Positions 25,448 to 37,300 of a stretch of DNA of 64,000 nucleotides are shown here, in pieces. The notes under the pieces are model-generated. The model had not been told where the DNA came from, did not search any database, and worked only from the letters and a program-made list of their open reading frames with translations. Numbering within the stretch: the first letter of the stretch is position 1; each line of letters starts with the position of its first letter. The DNA comes from Arthrobacter sp. Leaf69 (GTDB lineage Bacteria > Actinomycetota > Actinomycetes > Actinomycetales > Micrococcaceae), in assembly GCF_001422645.1 (NCBI RefSeq), contig NZ_LMLR01000001.1, positions 250,325-314,324 on the forward strand, in the 5' to 3' direction. The translations under genes and the position numbers were made by a program.

Positions 25448-25487
25448 ACCCAAAGGTTAGACGTTTGACGTTTGCGGTTTAACCTTT
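25448..25487 (-). promoter_or_regulatory. Promoter and palindromic operator of the MFS-GntR operon
   Basis: On the minus strand TTAAAC (25482-25477), 17 bp and TAACCT (25459-25454) end 6 nt before the ATG. AAAGGTTA (25452-25459) and TAACCTTT (25480-25487) form a perfect 8-bp inverted repeat that covers both promoter boxes, so a dimeric repressor bound there would block transcription. The region overlaps the 3' end of the PPTase gene. Confidence 0.6.
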
Positions 25488-26306
25488 AGTGGCGAATATC
25501 TCGCCAAGTGACACGGCCCGGGCGGTCAGGCCGGCGGGGGCGGCGACGGCGGCGGCGTAGCCGTCGGGCGCTGGAACTGGAGTGACGAGGAGGCCATGGA
25601 TCCCCGGGTACCCGGCGCACTCCGCGCGCAAGGTGCCCGACGTGCCGATGCCCGCCGTCTCCCGGGTGCCCGCGGGGACCAGCCGCACACTGGACGGGTC
25701 CAGGGCCAGGCCCACGCCCGAGGCTTTCAGCGCGGCCTCCTTCGCCACCCACAACCGGATCCGTCCGGCGTCGGTGAGCTCGGCGTCGGCCGGGTCAGGG
25801 TCCGTCGGTTCGGCAGCGGTGACGGCGTCCGGCCAGGTCCGTTCCTCCGGGGCGAGAACATAGTCGTCGAAGCCCGCGAACACCTCGGCCGGGACGCGTT
25901 CGATGTCCGCGCCGAGGCTTGCCCCTTCCGGAGCCGATGCCGCCATAACGGTTCCATGGCTGCGGGACAGGCTCAGCGCGACGCCGTCGATCGAGGGCTT
26001 GCCGTGACCGGTGCTGCCGCAGCCGGCGCACCGCCGCCGGACGTCAAGCCCGGCGGCGTCGGCGGGCGTTAGCCCCAGCCGCCGCGCTGCCAGCAGCCGG
26101 AACAAGGCATGGGACGCCACGTAGTCCAGCCGGTCCGCCGCGCGCCTGAACCGGAGTGAGGCGTCGCGTTCCCGCGCCGACAGGAATGCCCCAAGATCCC
26201 CGAACAGCCTGCCGCAACCACCCAGGCTGGAACGGGCCGCGGCGTCCTGCAGCGCGGCGGACGGCACCGCCGCGTACTCGATCCAGGCGCCACGGGTGCC
26301 GGGCAT
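25479..26306 (-). CDS. Sfp-type 4'-phosphopantetheinyl transferase
   Basis: A 275-residue PPTase. Core motifs are LSLSRSHGTVMAA, GADIERV (Mg2+-binding Asp and Glu), and WVAKEAALKASGVGL (W-x-x-KEA). The N-terminal half holds FRRAADRLDYVASHALFRLL. It moves phosphopantetheine from CoA onto carrier-protein serines. Its place at the end of the NRPS cluster, 2 nt after the exporter permease stop, indicates that it activates the three T domains of the synthetase. A four-cysteine pair pattern (CAGCG) is also present. ATG at 26306 is used. Confidence 0.9.
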   Translation of the reverse strand: MPGTRGAWIEYAAVPSAALQDAAARSSLGGCGRLFGDLGAFLSARERDASLRFRRAADRLDYVASHALFRLLAARRLGLTPADAAGLDVRRRCAGCGSTGHGKPSIDGVALSLSRSHGTVMAASAPEGASLGADIERVPAEVFAGFDDYVLAPEERTWPDAVTAAEPTDPDPADAELTDAGRIRLWVAKEAALKASGVGLALDPSSVRLVPAGTRETAGIGTSGTLRAECAGYPGIHGLLVTPVPAPDGYAAAVAAPAGLTARAVSLGEIFATKG

Positions 26307-26308
26307 CG

Positions 26309-27109
26309 TCACCGCTTGCTGATCCGGCGGTACTGCGCAATCGCCAGCGGGGCGAAGACGGCGATGATGCCGACGCTGCACAGCACCGAGTAGAGGATGG
26401 CGTTGTCCGCGGGCCAGCCGCCCGGGGTGCCGAAGCCGGCCGGGGCGGCGTTACCAAAGAGCTCGCGGGCGGCGGTGGCGACGGCGGTCACCGGATTCCA
26501 TTCTGCAATCACGCGGAGCGGGCCGGGAAGGGAGCTGACGGACACGAAGGCGCCCGAGACGAAGGTGACTGGGAACAGCCACACAAGGCCCAGGCTCTGG
26601 GCGACTTCAACGCTCCTGGCCGTCAGGGCGATGACCGCTCCGATCCAGGAGACTGCGAAGGCAAACAGGAGCAGCAGGGCCAGCGCCGCGAGGGCGGATG
26701 CCGGGCCGGTGGTGATCCGCCAGCCGATGGCGAGGCCGCAGAGCAGCGTCACGGCCACGGACAGCACGCTCGTGGACAGGTCAGAGGAGGTCCGTCCCAG
26801 GATGACGGCCACGCGGGACATCGGTAGTGAACGGAAGCGGTCGATCAGCCCGAGCTGGAGGTCCTTGGCCAGGTAGACCGCCGTGAACGAGGCGTTGAAG
26901 GTCAGGGTCTGCGCCAGGATGCCGCCGATCAGGTAACTGCGGTACTGGTCACCGCCGAGGGTGCCGCCGAAGACGAAGCCCAGCAGCAGCACGAACATGA
27001 CGGGCTGCACGATGCCGGTGACCAGCGCCCCGGGGGTGCGCAGAACGTTGATGAGGTTGCGCCGGGCAATGACGGAGCTGTCGCGGGCAGCGGCCGTGAT
27101 GGCGCTCAT
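26309..27109 (-). CDS. ABC-2 type exporter permease (DrrB-like)
   Basis: A 266-residue membrane protein with about six spans. RRNLINVLRTPGALVTGIVQ precedes span 1, and GLVWLFPVTFVSGAFVSVSSLPGPLR is the typical ABC-2 region. The C-terminal NPVTAVATAARELFGN is also typical of DrrB-like drug and siderophore exporters. Its ATG overlaps the stop of the ATPase gene (ATGA). It probably exports the NRPS product with the ATPase encoded upstream. Confidence 0.88.
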   Translation of the reverse strand: MSAITAAARDSSVIARRNLINVLRTPGALVTGIVQPVMFVLLLGFVFGGTLGGDQYRSYLIGGILAQTLTFNASFTAVYLAKDLQLGLIDRFRSLPMSRVAVILGRTSSDLSTSVLSVAVTLLCGLAIGWRITTGPASALAALALLLLFAFAVSWIGAVIALTARSVEVAQSLGLVWLFPVTFVSGAFVSVSSLPGPLRVIAEWNPVTAVATAARELFGNAAPAGFGTPGGWPADNAILYSVLCSVGIIAVFAPLAIAQYRRISKR

Positions 27110-28104
27110 GCGGGCACCTCGACTTTCTCCAGAGCAGAAGCTTTCGGGGTCTGCGCGTCCGGGGTTGCCGCCGCGGCGTGGCCCGTGAGCCGCAGGAACA
27201 CGTCGTCCAGGGTGGGGCGGCGCAGGGAGGCCTCGTCCACCGGCAGGGCGCGGGCGTCCAGTTCGGACAGGACCCGGACCAGCAGCCGGTGGCCTTCGGG
27301 GGCGGCAATGGAGACGCGCAGGTTCTGCGGGTCGTGTTCGGCCCGGGAACCCGGCCCGGACGCCCGCTCCAGCACCCCCGCGGCCGCGGTGAGGTCTGCG
27401 GCGTCGCGCATGACGACGTCGATCCGTTCCGTTCCGGCGCTTTGCTTCAGTTCCGCAGCGGTCCCCTCGGCGATGACGCGGCCGTGGTTGATGACCGCGA
27501 TGTGGTCCGCCAGCCGGTCGGCTTCCTCGAGGTACTGCGTGGTCAGGAGGACAGTGGTGCCGTCCGCTACGAGACTGGACACCACGTCCCAGGTGTCCAG
27601 CCGGCCGCGGGGGTCCAGCCCGGTGGTGGGCTCGTCCAGGACAACCACCTTGGGCCGGGCCACGATGGCCCCGGCGAGGTCCAGCCGCCGGCGCATGCCG
27701 CCGGAAAAGGTACCGGAGCGTTTGCCGGCCACGTCGGTGAGCCGAAAGCTTTCGAGCAGCTCGTTTGCCCGGGCCACGGCGTTCCGGCGGTTCATGCCGT
27801 ACAGCCGGCCCACCATGTGCAGGTTTTCGAAGGCGGTGAGTTTCTCGTCCACGGCGGCGTACTGCCCGGATAGGCCCAGGTTCCGCCGCACCAGGTCAGG
27901 ATCGGCCAGGACGGAGTGTCCGGCGATCCGGGCGTCACCGCTGTCGGGCGACAACAGGGTGGTGAGCACCTTCACTGTGGTGGTTTTGCCGGAACCGTTT
28001 GGTCCCAGCAGGCCCAGGACGGTTCCTTCGCCTGCCTGCAGGCAGAGCCCGTTTAGGGCCTTGAAGCTGCCGAAACTCTTGCTGACGTTCTCGACCCGGA
28101 TCAC
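27106..28104 (-). CDS. ABC exporter ATP-binding protein (DrrA-like)
   Basis: A 332-residue ATPase: Walker A GPNGSGKTTTVK, Q-loop region LGLSGQYAAVDEKLT, signature FSGGMRRRLDLA, Walker B VVVLDEPTTGLD. The C-terminal extension (ASLRRPTLDDVFLRLTGH) is the DrrA-type tail. It overlaps the mbtH stop upstream and the permease start downstream. Export of the peptide made by the adjacent NRPS, or self-resistance, is the likely role. Confidence 0.9.
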   Translation of the reverse strand: MIRVENVSKSFGSFKALNGLCLQAGEGTVLGLLGPNGSGKTTTVKVLTTLLSPDSGDARIAGHSVLADPDLVRRNLGLSGQYAAVDEKLTAFENLHMVGRLYGMNRRNAVARANELLESFRLTDVAGKRSGTFSGGMRRRLDLAGAIVARPKVVVLDEPTTGLDPRGRLDTWDVVSSLVADGTTVLLTTQYLEEADRLADHIAVINHGRVIAEGTAAELKQSAGTERIDVVMRDAADLTAAAGVLERASGPGSRAEHDPQNLRVSIAAPEGHRLLVRVLSELDARALPVDEASLRRPTLDDVFLRLTGHAAAATPDAQTPKASALEKVEVPA

Positions 28105-28313
28105 TGCGAGGCGGCGAGTTCGGCGACCTTGCGCGGAGCCATGTCCGTCCAGGTCCGGGAGACGTAGTCGAGGCAGGCTTCGCGGGTGTCCGGGCCGAAC
28201 ATGGTTACCCAGCCCTGCGGCACGGCCGCGAAGGCGGGCCAGAGGGAGTGCTGCTGATACTCATTCACGAGTACGGAGAACGTTGCGGACTTGTCATCGA
28301 ATGGATTCGTCAC
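28101..28313 (-). CDS. MbtH-like NRPS accessory protein
   Basis: A 70-residue MbtH family protein with the signature NEYQQHSLWPAF, VPQGWVTMFG, REACLDYVSRTWTDMAP. Such proteins bind adenylation domains and raise their folding or activity. It follows the NRPS stop by 64 bp and begins at GTG with AGGAAAGG upstream. The usual RP-x-S-L near the C-terminus is replaced by APRKV, a mild departure from the consensus. Confidence 0.92.
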   Translation of the reverse strand: MTNPFDDKSATFSVLVNEYQQHSLWPAFAAVPQGWVTMFGPDTREACLDYVSRTWTDMAPRKVAELAASQ

Positions 28314-28377
28314 GTTGACCTTTCCTGTCGGTTCTGGCGTTCGGAAAGCCCCTCTTGTGGAGCGGAGGCATCACTGG

Positions 28378-31300
28378 TTATTCGTCTCCGCCGCCCAGTT
28401 GGATGGCCAGCGCGGGCATAATTGCGCTGAGAGCCCCGTCACTGAGCAGCTGGGAGTGCCGCTCCGCCACGGGAACGTCGGTGATGGTTCCGGTGATGAA
28501 CGGCTGCCACGCATCGCTGCCGGGAGTACCGGCAGGCACCTCCCGGGTGGCCCGGAAAAACACCAGCTCGCCGTCGAACACTTGCGGCTGCTCGTCGCGG
28601 ATCAGCCGGGCCAGCTCGGGGAAGTTCCCCACCATGGCGTTGACGGAGTCCAGCGGAACCGTGCCCAGCGGGTTGTGGTGTTCCCGCAGGATTTCCTGCG
28701 CGCGCTGCCCGTCCAGCCCGGCCATGTCCTCGGCCGGCAGTTCGTAGCCCTGGGCGTCGAGGTAGCTGGCCCACAGCCCGGGGCCGGACCCGACGTCGGC
28801 GTTGTCCTCCTGGTTGCCGGGGAAGGCATCGAGGATGGCCAGGAACGCCACGTCCTCGCCGAGTTCCTGCAACCGGGTGGCCAGCCGGTGGACCAGATGG
28901 CCGCCGAAGGACCAGCCCATGAGGTGGTAGGGGCCCTCGGGCTGCACGGAACGGAGCTGGGCGATGTAGTCGTCCGCCAGTTCGGTCAACGTGGCGGCCT
29001 CCACCGGGTGGGTCCGGCCCGGTTCCATTCCGGGCATTTGCAGCCCGATCAGCGGCCGTTCCGGATCCAGCTTGCCCAGCATGGACGCGTAGCCCCAGCT
29101 GATGCCGGAGGCCGGGTGCACGGCGAAGAGCGGGAGCTTGGTCCCCGTGGTCCGGAGCGGCAGCAGCTGGCGCAGGCTGTCCGCGGCGCTTTCGTCGGCA
29201 CCCTTGGCGGCCTCGCGGAGCAGACCCTCAACAGTGGGCGCCCGGAACAGCGACTGGACCGTCAGATCCGTGCCCAGCGCCGCGTTGACCTGGGCGATCA
29301 GCGGCCGGGCCAGGAACGAGTGGCCGCCGAGCTCGAAGAACGATTCGTCCACGCCGGCACGGTCCAGGGACAGCACCCCGGCGAAAATCCCCGCGACGGT
29401 CTTTTCCCGCGGGGTCCGCGGACCGCGCCCGGCACGACGGTCCGCGCTTCCGGGATCCGGCAGCGCCCCCGCGTCCACCTTGCCGTGCGGGGTCAGCGGC
29501 ACCTCCGGGATCACGACGACGGCGGCTGGCACCATGTAGTCCGGCAGCAGCCCGCGGACGTGGTTCCGGATGGCGTGCGGCAGGGTGCCGACGTCGATTT
29601 CGCAGTCGGGCCCGGATCCGGGTTCGGACCCGGCGTCCGTGCCCTGGCCGGCTGCCGCCGGCACGATGTAGCCGATCAGACGCGTACCGCCGCCGCCGTT
29701 CCCGCCGTCGTCCCCGATAGAGCGGACGACGGCGGCGCTGACGCCGGGGGCGCTGCGGAGGGCCTGCTCCACTTCGCCCGGTTCCACCCGGAAGCCGCGG
29801 ATCTTCAGTTGGTCATCGTTGCGGCCCGCAAAGACGAGCCGGCCGTCGGCGTGCCGGTACACCACATCACCGGTGCGGTACATCCGTTCGCCGCCGCCGG
29901 CGAACGGGTCCGCGATGAAGCGTTCAGCCGTCAGTTCGGGACGGCCGCGGTAGCCGCGGGCCAGCTGGCGGCCGGCGATGTAGAGTTCTCCGGCCGCGCC
30001 GGGCAGGGTGTGCTGCAGCCTGTCGTCCAGGACATAGAGGCGCGTGCCGGCGGTGGGCTTGCCCAGCACCGGTGCGCCGGTATCGACGCGGGCCAAGACA
30101 GTGTCCACAGTGGCCTCGGTGGGTCCGTAGAGGTTCCAGGCCTGGACGCCGGGGTGCGCCGCGACCGTGTCCCAGAGCCCGGCGTCGAACGCTTCCCCGC
30201 CGAGGGCCAGGCTGAAGCGTCCGGGACGGCTGCCGGTGGCGTGCGTGTCGAGCAACCGGGTGAACTCCGGTTCGGTCAGGAGTTGGCGCAGGTAGCCGGG
30301 GGTGGTTTCCCAGGCGCTAATGCGGTGCTCCGAGAAGTAGGCGGCCAGTTGCTGGGAGTCGCGGCGGGTCTCATCGCCGATCAGGTGCAGTTCGTGGCCG
30401 GCCACCATCCAGAGGATCGGGTCCCAGGAGGCGTCGAAGCCGATGCCCGTCGTGTGGGCGACCCGCCGGGGTCGTGCGCCGGCCAGCAGGGTGTCGCGGT
30501 GCGAGCCGAGGAGCGCCGCCAGTGCGCCATGGCTGACCTCGACGCCCTTCGGCCGGCCGGTAGAGCCGGAAGTGAACATCACGTAGGCCAACTCGTGCGG
30601 GGCCGGCGCGGTGAAGGCTGCCGGGCCGGCGGCCGCCGCATCCCCGCCCGCTTCCGGGGCTGTGCCCGGGCCTTCCTCCTTGGCTGCCGCGAGGTCTTCC
30701 AGCACCAGCACGCGGGGCCGTTCCGTCAGCTCCGAGAGGAGCTGTTCCACCCGGGCTGCCACGGTGCGGCTGGTAAGGATCACCGGCGGGGCGGCGTCCT
30801 CGATGATGGCCGACGCCCGCTCGTCCGGGTATTCGGTGTCGATCGGGTTGTAGACCGCGCCCGCGGCGAGCACGCCGAACATGCTCTCGACTGTTCCCCG
30901 TGAACGGGGCAGCAGCACGGAAACCACATCGCCGCGGCTGACTCCGGCCCCCGCCAAGGCGGCGGCGATCAGGGACGCCGAGGCGGCGAGGCTCGCAAAG
31001 CTCAGGGTCCCGTCCTCGGCGACCAGTGCGGAGGCATCCGGCGTCGCCCTGACCGTGGCGGCGAGAGCCGCCAGGATGCCGGGCTCCGCGCCGGAGGTGG
31101 CTGAGCCGGTTGCCGGGTCCGAGCGGGTTCCGGCGGTGGCCGCCATCAGCGTGATGGCCTCCTGGTCCCCGAGCATGGGGAGCAGGGAAACCGGGGTGTC
31201 CGGCGACGCGGCGGCCAGTTCAAGGAACCGGCTGAAGCTGTCCGCCAGCCGCCTTGCGGTTGCCTCCTCGAACATCGCCGAGTTGTAGTCGAGCGTGCCG

Positions 31301-34300
31301 TTGAGTCCGCTGTTGTTGCTGTTGGCGTCGGGCCGGAAGGTGAAGGAGAGGTCGAACTTGGCTTCGCCCGATGCTGTCTCCGGCTCGGTGTCCACGCGGA
31401 CTCCGGGCAGCTGCGGGACCGCCGGCGCCTCGTTGTCTACGGTGAGCATGGTCTGGAACAGCGGGTGGCGGCCCAGCGCACGGTCCGGATTTACGGCCTC
31501 GACGAGACGTTCGAAGGGCACGTCGTCGTGGTCGAAGGCCGCCAGGATGCTCTCCCGTGACCGGCCGAGCATGGTCCGCAGGCTGGGGTCGCCCGCAGCG
31601 TCGACCCGCAGCGGCAGGGTGTTGACGAAGAAGCCGACCAGTTCGCGCAGCGCCGGATCCGTCCGGCCGGCCGTGGGGGAACCGATCACCAGGTCCTCGC
31701 CGGCGCCGCTGCGGTGCAGGAAGGCGGCCAGTGCGGCGTGGAGCGCCATGAACAGGCTCGCGTTCGACGCCGAAGCCAGTCCGTTGAGTGCCGTGACGCT
31801 GGCGGGGGCCAGCCGGAAAGTCAGCTGCCGGCCGGGCTGGTGTGATTCGCGGGGCCGGCGGTGGTCCGCTGGCAGCATGATTTCGGCCGGGATGCCGGAG
31901 AGGGCATTGCGCCAGTGGCCCAGCTTGGCGGTGAGCGCCGTCCCGTCGAGCTGCTGCCGCTGCCAGTTGGCGTAGTCGGCGTACTGCAGGGGCAGCGGTG
32001 CCGGGCCGGCAGCCGGGCCTTGGCCGCGGGCGGCTTCGTAGGCGGCAGACAGGTCCCGGGCGAGCGGGGCCAGGGACGCGCCGTCGCTCGCAATGTGGTG
32101 CATCACGAGGTGCAGGACCCACTCCGGTTCGTCCGCCGAGTCGACCGGGATGAGCCTCGCCCGCAGCGGCAGCTCGGCGCGGACATCGAAGCCGCGTTCG
32201 GCGTCGTCCCGCAGCAGGCCGGGCACCTCGGCCCGGGTCGCGACGGCGCTGATGGTCAGGCGCATGCCGGCGCCGTGGGCGCCGTCGGACGGGTCCAGGA
32301 CCACCTGCTCCGGGACCCCGCCGGTCTCCGGATAGATGGTCCGGAGGACTTCATGGCGCCGGAACAGGGCGCCGACGGCGGCCGCCAGCGCCTGCTCGTC
32401 GAGCGCCCCGGTGAGGCGCACCGCGAGCGAGATGTTGTAGTCGGCCGAGCCCGGGTCCAGCTGGTTCAGGAACCACATCCGGGACTGGGCGTAGGAGAGC
32501 GCCAGACTGTCCGGCCGGACAGAATCAGCGCCGGCCAGCCAGTCCGTGAGCGCGACCGGTGCCGCGGCAGGGTCCGGCTGCCCGGTGTCCGTGTCGGACC
32601 CGGGGGCTGCGACGGAACCGGCAGGACCCTCTGGGCGCGTCTGCCCGTGGACTGCGGCCAGCAGCCCCGCCGGCGTGGGCTGATCAAAGAGCATGCGCAG
32701 CGGCAGTTCGGTGCCGAAAGCTTCGCGAATGCCGCCCATCATGGCGACCGCGAGCAGGGAATGCCCGCCCAGGACAAAGAAGTCATCGCCCATCGAGACC
32801 TCGGTGACGCCGAGGACGTCGGCGAAGATCCCGCACATCGTGTGTTCGTCCCCGGTCGCCGGGGCGGGACCGGTGCCGGTGCCGGCACCGGCGGACGGAG
32901 CCGGGAGGGCCTTCCGGTCCAGTTTGCCGTGCGGGGTCAGGGGGATGGCGGGCAGGTGCACAAAGACGGCCGGGACCATGTAGTCGGGCAGTTTACCGGC
33001 GGCCAGGGCGCGCAAGTCCTCGGACCCCGCGGTGCCGGTGTAGTAGGCCACCACGCGGTGGGCCGGTTCGCCGTCGGCCACGGCCACGGCGCGCTCAACC
33101 TGCGGATGGGAGGACAGCGCGGCCTCGATCTCGCCGAGTTCGATCCGGAAACCGCGGACCTTGACCTGCTCATCCGTGCGGGAGAGGAACTCGAGCGAGC
33201 CGTCCGGCCTCCGGCGGACCAGGTCGCCGGTGCGGTACATCCGGCTGCCGTCGGCGGCGAAGGGGTTGGCCACGAAACGGGAGGCGGTCTCGGCGGGGCG
33301 CCGGTCGTAGCCGCGCGCCATTCCTGGACCGGCCAGGTACAGCTCGCCCGGGACGCCGGCCGGCACCAGCGCCAGGTATTGGTCCAGGACGAAGGTGTCC
33401 GTATTGGCGATGCCGCGGCCGATGGCCGGTGTTCCGCCGCTGATCTCCGCGGTCACCGAGTCCACGGTGAACTCGGTGGGGCCGTAGAAGTTGTGGGCCG
33501 AGACCTCCGGGGCCGAGGCCAGCTGCGTCCACAGCCCGGGGGTCACGGCTTCGCCGCCGAGGGCCAGCAGCAGGGGCTGTTCCCGGGGCGCCTCGAGCAG
33601 GCCGCTCTGCAGCAGCTGGCCGGCGTAGGACGGCGTCGTTTCCAGCACGTCGATGCCGTGGTTGCGGCAGTAGCCGGCGAGCGACTCGGCGTCGCCGCGA
33701 CCCTCGTCGGCCACGAGATGGAGCTCCGCGCCGGCGATCAGCCACAGCATCGGGTCCCAGGCGGCGTCGAAGCCGAGGCCGGCGATGTGCGCCACGGAGA
33801 CGGTGCCGTCCGCACCGGCGGCCTCGAAGCGCGGCGCGTACAGGGTGCGGTGGTGGTGGCGGTACAGGTTCGCGAGGGCGCCGTGCGGGACGGCCACCCC
33901 CTTGGGGCGTCCGGTGGAACCGGAAGTGTAGAGCACATAGGCCAGGTCACCGGCGGCCGGGCGGCGCTGTGCCAGGGCGGCGTCGGAAATGCCGGCACCT
34001 GCTGCCAGCAGCGTGTCGACGTCCAGGGTCCGCGGACCCTCGGAGCCATCCCTACCTGTGGCCGGTGCGCCGGAGATGACGACGGCGGGTGCGCCGTCCT
34101 CGAGGATGATCCGGATCCGCTCCTCCGGGTAGGAGAGGTCCACCGGGATGTAAACCGCGCCCGCGGCCAGCACCGCCAGTGCGGCAGCGACGACGTCGGC
34201 CGTGCGCGGCAGCGCCACGGCCACCCGGTCGCCGGGCTTCACTCCGGAGGCCAGCAGTCCCTTGGCGAGGGCCTGGACCCGGCGGTGGAGCTGGCCGAAG

Positions 34301-37300
34301 CTGGCGCCGGCCTCCGTCCCGGCGGCGTCGACGAGCGCCGACGTGTCCGGGATCCGTGCCACGGTGGCCCGGAAGGCGTCGACGACGGTCTCCGGCGCCT
34401 CCGCGCCGGGTGCAGAGTCTCCGGTCCGAAGGCTCTGCTCCAACGCGAGCCGGTGCTGCTCCGGGGACTGGATCCGGAGCCGGTCCAGGGTGATTCCGGG
34501 ATCCGCGGCGAACTGCTCCGCCACGGCCAGGAAGCCGGCCACGAGCTGCTCGGCGGTGGCCCGGGTGAACAGGGCAGGGTTGTAGGCAAGCGAGCCGCGG
34601 ATGCCGGCGTCATCTTCAGCCAGGTCCAGCAGCAGGTCGAACTTGGCCCCGCCCGGTTCCTGGCTGAGGTCCGCGGTGGCTTCGAGACCGTCCATGGAGA
34701 GCCCGGCAACTGCCGTGTTCTGCAGCGTGAGCATGACCTGGAAGAGCGGATGGCGGTGCTGGGACCGGGCCGGGTTGAGTTCCTCAACCACGCGCTCGAA
34801 GGGCGCGTCCTGGTTGGCGTAGGCGTGCAGGTTGGTGTACCTGACGCTCTCCACGAGCTCCGCCGCGGTGGGGTTTCCGGAGGTGTTGGTCCGCAGCACC
34901 AGGGTGTTGACGAAGAAGCCCACCAGTTCGTTGAGCTGGGTGTCCGTGCGGCCGGCCACCGGCGTGCCCAGCGGGATGTCCTCGCCCGCGCCGGACTTGG
35001 TGAGCAGGGCCGCGAGCGCGGCCTGCAGCACCATAAAGAGGCTGGCGTTGTGTTCCCGTGCCAGGGCGTTGAGCCGGGCGCTGGTTTCCGGACGGATGGT
35101 GAGGTGAAGGGACGACGCCGGTTCGGCGGCGCCCTGCGCGCCCCGGCTGAAGTCGAACGGCAGCCGCAGTTCCTCGGGGGCGCCGCGCAGTTCGCGGGTC
35201 CAGAACTCGAGCTGGCGGGAGATGGCGCTCGCGGGATCGTCCTCGCTGCCCAGTTCGTCGCGCTGCCACAGTGTGTAGTCGGCGTACTGCACCGGAAGTG
35301 GCGCCAGAGGGGTGTCCGTGCCGGCCGCCAGTGCGTTGTAGGCGAGCGAGAGATCCTGCGCGAGTGGGGCCAGCGACCAGCCGTCAGCGGCAATATGGTG
35401 CAGTGTTATGGCCAGCACGTGGTGGTCGGGGGCCAGCTGGAACAGGACGGCGCGCAACGGCAGTTCCCGCGTGACATCAAAGCCTCGCCGGGTTTCAGCC
35501 GTGAGGGCGCCGGCCAGCCCGTCGGCGGTGCACTGGACCGCCAGCAGCTCCACCGGGCGCTCGGACAGGATCTGCTGGATGGGTTCGCCGTCGAGCAGCG
35601 GGAAGAGGGTCCGCAGGGATTCGTGGCGGCCCGCCACCTGGGTGATCGCGCCCCGAAGCGCCGCGACGTCCAGGCTGCCCTTGAGCGCCAGTACCACGGG
35701 GATGTTGTAGGCGCCGGATCCGGGGTCGAAGCGGTTCAGGAACCAGAGCCTGCGCTGGGCGAAGGAGAGCGGAATGACGGCCGGGCGTTCCGCCGGTTTG
35801 AGCGGGTTCGCGTTGCCGGTTGCCAGCTCAAGCGTCTCCGCGAGGGCGGCCACCGTGGCCTGTTCAAACACGGTCCGCAGGGCGGGCGCGGCGCCGGTGC
35901 GGTCCCGCAGTATGGCGACCAGCCGGGTTGCGAGCAGGGAGTGCCCGCCGAGTTCGAAGAAGTCGTCGTCAAGTCCTACGGCATCGAGCCCCAGGACTTC
36001 CTGGAAGGCCTCGGCCACGATCCGTTCCCGTTCGTTGCGGGGCGCGGTGACGGCGGATTCCGTCTCCGGCGCGGGGAGCGCGCGCGTGTCCAGCTTCCCG
36101 TTGGCGGTCAGCGGGATGGCCGGGATTTGCTGCACGGCGGCGGGCACCATGTAGTCCGGGAGCTGCCGGCGGGCCAGCTGGCGCAGTTCCGCCGTGTCCA
36201 GTTCCGGAATGTTCAGTTCGGCCGTGGCCAGCCCGGCGCCGTCGGGCACGGCGGCGGTGACGTAGCCGAGCAGTTGGTCGTAGCCGGCCCGGTTCTTCGT
36301 GACGGCGACAGCGGCGTGTTCCACGCCGTCGAGGCCGCGGAGGACCTCTTCGATCTCGGCGAGCTCGATCCGGAAGCCCCGGATCTTGACCTGGGCGTCC
36401 ATGCGCCCGCGGAACTCGAGGGTCCCGTCCGGAAGCCGCCGGACGACGTCGCCTGTGCGGTACATGCGGGAGCCGTCGGGGACGAACGGGTCGGCGACGA
36501 AACGTTCGGCGCTGAGCCCGGGCTGGTCCAGGTAGCCGCGGGCCAGGTTGATGCCGGCGACGTAGAGCTCACCGATGGCGTTGACGGGGACGGGGTTCAG
36601 GCCCGAGTCCAGGATGTAGTGCCGGCTGTTGGCCACGGAGTCGCCCAGGGTCGGTTCGGTGCCGGGCCGCATCACGGCGGTGAGGGAATCGACTGTTGTC
36701 TCGGTGGGGCCGTAGAAGTTGTAGGCCACCAGCCCGTCCTTCTCCGCGAGGGCGTTCCACAGCGGGGGATCCACGGCCTCGCCGCCCAGGGCCACCACCG
36801 ACGGGTGGGTGTCCTGGTCGAACAGGCCGCCGGCGAGGAGCACCTTGGCGAAGGACGGGGTGGTTTCGATCGAGTCGATGCCCGTGCCGGCCAGGTAGCC
36901 GCTGAGCGCTTCCGGGTCGCGGCGGGTCTGGTTGTCCACGAGGTGGAGTTCATGGCCGGCGATGAGCCAGAGGATGGGGTCCCACGAGGCGTCGAAAGAG
37001 AGGCCGGCGGTGTGCGCGACCCTGAGCTTCCGGCCGAGCCGCTCTTCCGCGGGCAGGAAGATGCTGTCCCGGTGCGAGGTGTAGAGGTTCAGCAGGGCGA
37101 GGTGCTCGACGCCGACGCCTTTGGGCCGGCCGGTGGAGCCGGACGTGAAGATGACGTACGCAAGATCCTGCTGCCCGGCCGGGCACTCCAACGCGGACCC
37201 GTCCTTGCCGTCCAGGCAGGACACCATCAGGGCGGCGTCCAGCACGGTGACGGGGACGTCCGTTGCGAGTTCGGCATGCCCGGAGTCCCCGCCGGTGAAC

